Positions 5,558 to 8,434 of a DNA stretch of 8,434 nt are shown piece by piece. The stretch covers positions 1-8,434 of the forward strand of contig JAQCIA010000074.1 in NCBI GenBank assembly GCA_027620105.1, given 5' to 3'. Under the pieces are notes generated by a model. The model was not told the origin of the DNA, did no database searches, and saw nothing but the letters and a program-made list of their open reading frames with translations. The translations under genes and the position numbers were made by a program. Positions within the stretch are counted from its first letter, which is position 1; the number at the start of each line of letters is the position of its first letter. The stretch comes from Verrucomicrobiota bacterium (GTDB taxonomy: Bacteria > Verrucomicrobiota > Kiritimatiellia > UBA8416 > JAIOPI01).

Positions 5558-6948
5558 TGGAAAGTGATTCGATGGCGATTCGTAAAACCATAGTCGGTCA
5601 TGTGGACGCGGCCGTACTCGCTTTTACTGCGGGCAAGGATGTGCAGCTGGATCTGGCGCTAGCGGAAGCCGATTGCATTGGCACCGCCGCGCACGTGACC
5701 ATGTTGAGTCGCATGCCCGGCGTCAACATTTTGACTGAGCGTGATCGCAACGCCGTGGTGCGCGAGTTGATCACGATCATGCGTGCCGCGCGGCGCGGGA
5801 CGTTCCGCATTCGCCCCGAAGATCAGGACGTGCATCTGGCTGTCGAACGGCTGCTCACACAGAAGTTGGGGCATGTGGGCAAGCGCGTGCACACGGCGCG
5901 CAGCCGCAACGATCAGGTGGCCACCGATTTGCGCCTCTATGCCAAGGAGCGTTTGCTGACCTTGCAGGATCGCATGGCGGACCTCGCGGGGGCACTGCTG
6001 CGTCTGGCCCGTCGCCACGTGAATGTGCCCATGGTGGGGCGCACGCATTTGCAGCCCGCGATGCCGAGTTCCGTCGGCTTGTGGGCATCGGCGCACGCGG
6101 AAAGCCTGCTCGACGATGCCATCCTCTTGCGAGCCGCCTATGATGTGAACAACCGCTGTCCGTTGGGGTCCGCCGCCAGCTATGGCGTGTCTCTGCCGAT
6201 TGACCGCGCGCTCACGGCGCGGCTGTTGGGTTTTCATGGCCCGCACCAGAATGTGCTCTACGCCGGGAATGGACGCGGTAAGTGTGAGTCCGCCATTCTC
6301 GCATCATTGGCGCAGGTGATGGTGACGCTCTCCCGGTTTGCGGAGGATTTGATTCTCTTTGCGATGCCCGAGTTTGGCTACTTCACGATGCCTGCGGCGT
6401 TCGGAACCGGGAGCAGCATCATGCCCCAGAAAAACAATCCGGACGTGCTAGAACTGATTCGAGCCCGTGCCAAAATTGTATCGGCCCATTCGGCTGCGGT
6501 CACCGCCATCGTGCAGGGGCTGCCCAGCGGGTACAGTCGCGATCTGCAGGAAACCAAAGAGCCGTTTCTGGAAGGTCTGCGCGTGACCGCCGCCTGCGTT
6601 GATGTCCTGGTGCCATTCGTGGAGCAACTGAGGGTGAATCGTCAGAAGCTGCTGGCGGGCTTCACGCCGGCGGTGTTTGCCACGGATCGCGCGCTGGAAC
6701 TGGTGGCGGGAGGCATGCCGTTCCGTGATGCTTATGACCAAGTCAAAGCCAACCTGGGCGAGTTGAGCATGGTGAACCCGAAACTGGCAATCCGGGCCAA
6801 GACACATCTGGGTGCGCCAGGGGGCTTGGATTTCCGTGGTTTCGCCGCGCGCGTTCATCAGGAGCATCGCCACGTGGCTGCGGAGCGTCGCCGTTTTCAC
6901 GGGGCGGTCACGCGTCTGCTGGGCGTCGATTATCCGGCGCTGGGTTAG
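5557..6948 (+). CDS. argH: Argininosuccinate lyase
   Basis: ArgH cleaves argininosuccinate to arginine and fumarate, the last step of arginine synthesis, as a cytosolic tetramer of the fumarase/aspartase superfamily. The 463 residues are normal length. Visible are HTARSRNDQVATDL at 112-125, GRTHLQPAMPSS at 161-172 with catalytic H164, CPLGSAASYG at 201-210, and the superfamily signature GSSIMPQKNNPD at 285-296 containing the catalytic serine loop (S286/S287) and K292. The wording (AMPSSVGLWASAHAESLLDD, LPSGYSRDLQ, GMPFRDAYDQVK) resembles the Bacteroidetes type rather than the E. coli type, and the N-terminal WGGRF motif is absent. ATG 5557 overlaps the upstream TAA by one base (TAATG), suggesting coupling; ATG 5572 (preceded by GGAAAG) is an equally reasonable start. 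The frame extends upstream to 5434 but that part overlaps the previous gene and does not match ArgH. Confidence 0.95.
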   Translation: MESDSMAIRKTIVGHVDAAVLAFTAGKDVQLDLALAEADCIGTAAHVTMLSRMPGVNILTERDRNAVVRELITIMRAARRGTFRIRPEDQDVHLAVERLLTQKLGHVGKRVHTARSRNDQVATDLRLYAKERLLTLQDRMADLAGALLRLARRHVNVPMVGRTHLQPAMPSSVGLWASAHAESLLDDAILLRAAYDVNNRCPLGSAASYGVSLPIDRALTARLLGFHGPHQNVLYAGNGRGKCESAILASLAQVMVTLSRFAEDLILFAMPEFGYFTMPAAFGTGSSIMPQKNNPDVLELIRARAKIVSAHSAAVTAIVQGLPSGYSRDLQETKEPFLEGLRVTAACVDVLVPFVEQLRVNRQKLLAGFTPAVFATDRALELVAGGMPFRDAYDQVKANLGELSMVNPKLAIRAKTHLGAPGGLDFRGFAARVHQEHRHVAAERRRFHGAVTRLLGVDYPALG

Positions 6949-7009
6949 CCAACGGACGCCGCGCAGGGCGGGTCGCCGGAGTGGCTACGGACGTCTGGGA
7001 CCGCACGTC

Positions 7010-8434
7010 ATGCAAATTCCCGAAAAACTTCGGACAAAGCTGCGCGAGCTTCCAGATCAGCCGGGCTGCTACATGTTTCGTGATCGCCGCGGGCGGATCA
7101 TCTACGTTGGCAAAGCCGCGTCATTGCGCAAGCGCGTGCAGTCCTATTTCCGTGATTCGGCGCTGCGGCGCGGCTCGCCAAAATTGCGCGGGCTCGTGCG
7201 CAGCGTGGGGGATATGGACATACTGGTCGTGCGCAACGAGGCGGAAGCGCTGCTGACCGAGGGGAAGCTGATCAAGGATTATCGCCCGCGCTACAACGTC
7301 AGCTTCCGGGACGACAAGCGCTTCCTGCTGATCCGGGTCGACCTGCATGAGCCCTATCCGATGCTGAAGTTGTGCCGGATTAAACGCGATGACGACGCGC
7401 TGTATCTGGGGCCACACGCCTCGTCGGATGCGGCGCGGGCGGCGGTGGATTTTACAGAAAAGAAATATGGGCTACGCAAATGCACGCCGCGGATTCCAGA
7501 TGCGCAGACCTACAAGCACTGCCTCAACGACATCATTCGTTTTTGCGCCGCGCCTTGCGTAGGCAAGGTGACGCCGGAGGCCTATCGCGCCCGCGTGCAG
7601 GAAGCCTGCGAATTTCTGCGCGGGCGTCGGCCGCAGGTTATGCGTGAGGTTGGCGAGGCGATGCGCGACGCCGCAGGGCGTATGGATTTTGAGCGGGCCG
7701 GCGCGTTGCGCGACACCTTGCGGCATCTACAGGCCGTCACGAAGCAGCGCGCGCGGGTGGCATCCACGCCGGCCATGCACGCGCAGCAGGGGGCGGCAGG
7801 CGTGCGCGACCTGCAGGAGTCCCTCGGGTTGGGGGCGCCGCCGCGGGTCATTGAGGGGTTTGATATTTCCAACATTTTCGGCACGCACGCGGTGGCGAGC
7901 ATGGTGTGCGCGGTGGATGGCTTGCCGCAGACCAACCGATACCGGCGCTTTCGCATCAAGACGGTCACGGGCAGCGACGATCCGCGCATGATGCGCGAAG
8001 TCGTGCTGCGGCGGTACACACGCGTGCTGGCGGAAGGCGCAGCGCTGCCCGACCTCGTGCTGGTGGACGGCGGCATCACCCAGTTACGCGCGGCGCGATC
8101 CGCCCTGGTGGAACTCGGGCTGGCCAGCTTGCCGAGCGCCGGACTGGCCAAGCGCCTGGAAGAAATACACTGGGTTGACGGCGAACCGCCGATCTATCTG
8201 CCACGTGCCTCGCATGCCTTGCGCATTCTGCAACGGTTGCGCGACGAGGCGCATCGGTTTGCGCTGACTTACCACCGCGCATTGCGTAACCGACGCATCC
8301 AGGAATCGGCGTTGGACGAAATTTCCGGGATCGGACCCGCGCGCCGACAGGCGCTGCTGCGCCACTTCGGTTCCATCCGGCGCATGCTGCGCGCAGACGC
8401 GGCGAAGATTGCCGAGGTTCCCGGGGTGGGGCCA
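7010..8434 (+). CDS. uvrC: Excinuclease ABC subunit UvrC (3'-truncated by window edge), short form
   Basis: UvrC makes both incisions in UvrABC nucleotide excision repair. The frame is open for 475 codons to the right edge. Domain order: GIY-YIG nuclease (about 13-98, with GCY 19-21, YVGKA 32-36, R40, and EALLTEGKLIKDYRPRYNV); four cysteines C158, C171, C179, C183 at the positions proposed to hold a 4Fe-4S cluster; UVR/UvrB-binding motif at about 208-243; RNase H-like nuclease from 280 with D285 (FDIS), D353 (LVDGG) and H415 (DEAHRF) matching the catalytic residues; the first helix-hairpin-helix DEISGIGPARRQALL at 436-450 and the start of the second (AEVPGVGP). Only about 32 residues separate the UVR motif from FDIS, against about 150 in E. 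coli. ATG 7010 is the first ATG/GTG/TTG in this frame downstream of argH. A 61-nt gap follows argH, without a clear terminator, so cotranscription is likely. Confidence 0.95.
   Translation, partial: MQIPEKLRTKLRELPDQPGCYMFRDRRGRIIYVGKAASLRKRVQSYFRDSALRRGSPKLRGLVRSVGDMDILVVRNEAEALLTEGKLIKDYRPRYNVSFRDDKRFLLIRVDLHEPYPMLKLCRIKRDDDALYLGPHASSDAARAAVDFTEKKYGLRKCTPRIPDAQTYKHCLNDIIRFCAAPCVGKVTPEAYRARVQEACEFLRGRRPQVMREVGEAMRDAAGRMDFERAGALRDTLRHLQAVTKQRARVASTPAMHAQQGAAGVRDLQESLGLGAPPRVIEGFDISNIFGTHAVASMVCAVDGLPQTNRYRRFRIKTVTGSDDPRMMREVVLRRYTRVLAEGAALPDLVLVDGGITQLRAARSALVELGLASLPSAGLAKRLEEIHWVDGEPPIYLPRASHALRILQRLRDEAHRFALTYHRALRNRRIQESALDEISGIGPARRQALLRHFGSIRRMLRADAAKIAEVPGVGP

Noticed and set aside
6966..7009. 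Small inverted repeats before uvrC (GGCG/CGCC at 6967-6977; GACGT/ACGTC at 6990-7009)
   Set aside because: Stems of 4-5 bp without a T-run are expected by chance in GC-rich DNA; not supported as a terminator or operator.
6981..7256. A 91-codon + frame starting GTG 6981
   Set aside because: It is out of frame with uvrC, whose GIY-YIG domain is clear from 7010 onward.
1..8434. tRNA, rRNA, riboswitch, CRISPR array, insertion sequence or phage genes
   Set aside because: Looked for and not seen: no direct-repeat arrays, transposase or integrase motifs, or recognisable structured RNA, and almost all bases are occupied by the listed genes.

Overview
This is a GC-rich, gene-dense bacterial chromosomal window that carries housekeeping genes and no visible mobile, defence or CRISPR element. 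YidC with a large periplasmic domain points to a Gram-negative cell. A Bacteroidetes-type argininosuccinate lyase, a shortened UvrC and two family-poor envelope proteins would fit the PVC superphylum (Verrucomicrobiota/Kiritimatiellota/Lentisphaerota). That placement is a tentative inference from protein style, not a proven assignment.

Layout. (1) The left edge holds the 3' part of yidC on the + strand; the N-terminal membrane anchor lies outside the window. (2) A 28-bp gap separates it from a convergent two-gene minus-strand unit: ispA-like polyprenyl synthase (first) and plsY (second), 19 nt apart. Both make membrane-lipid precursors. (3) A 115-bp divergent control region (3134-3248) carries two oppositely oriented sigma-70-like promoters, each with 17-nt spacing. 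Both predicted start sites fall within about 10 nt of the start codons, so the first genes may be leaderless or nearly so. A perfect 6-bp inverted repeat overlaps the ispA -10 box and predicted start site. (4) A + strand operon follows: a small FmdB-type zinc ribbon protein, a zinc-ribbon membrane protein, a secreted protein of unknown function (possibly an inactivated peptidase-like protein), argH, and the first 475 codons of uvrC, which runs off the right edge. Junctions inside the operon are tight (4 nt, TGATG, TAATG, then 61 nt).

How the genes work together. YidC (membrane protein insertion), PlsY (acyl transfer to glycerol-3-phosphate) and the prenyl synthase (isoprenoid chains for quinones or lipid carriers) all serve the cell envelope. 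The operon joins two zinc-ribbon proteins and a secreted protein to arginine biosynthesis and nucleotide excision repair, which looks like genome compaction rather than a single pathway.

No clear novel multi-gene system is present. The best leads are a canonical -1 slippery heptamer exactly where the secreted protein's start is ambiguous, a UvrC lacking about 115 residues between its UVR and RNase H domains, an IspA with an altered loop after its second Asp-rich motif, the palindrome over the ispA promoter, and the conserved-looking but uncharacterised envelope gene pair.
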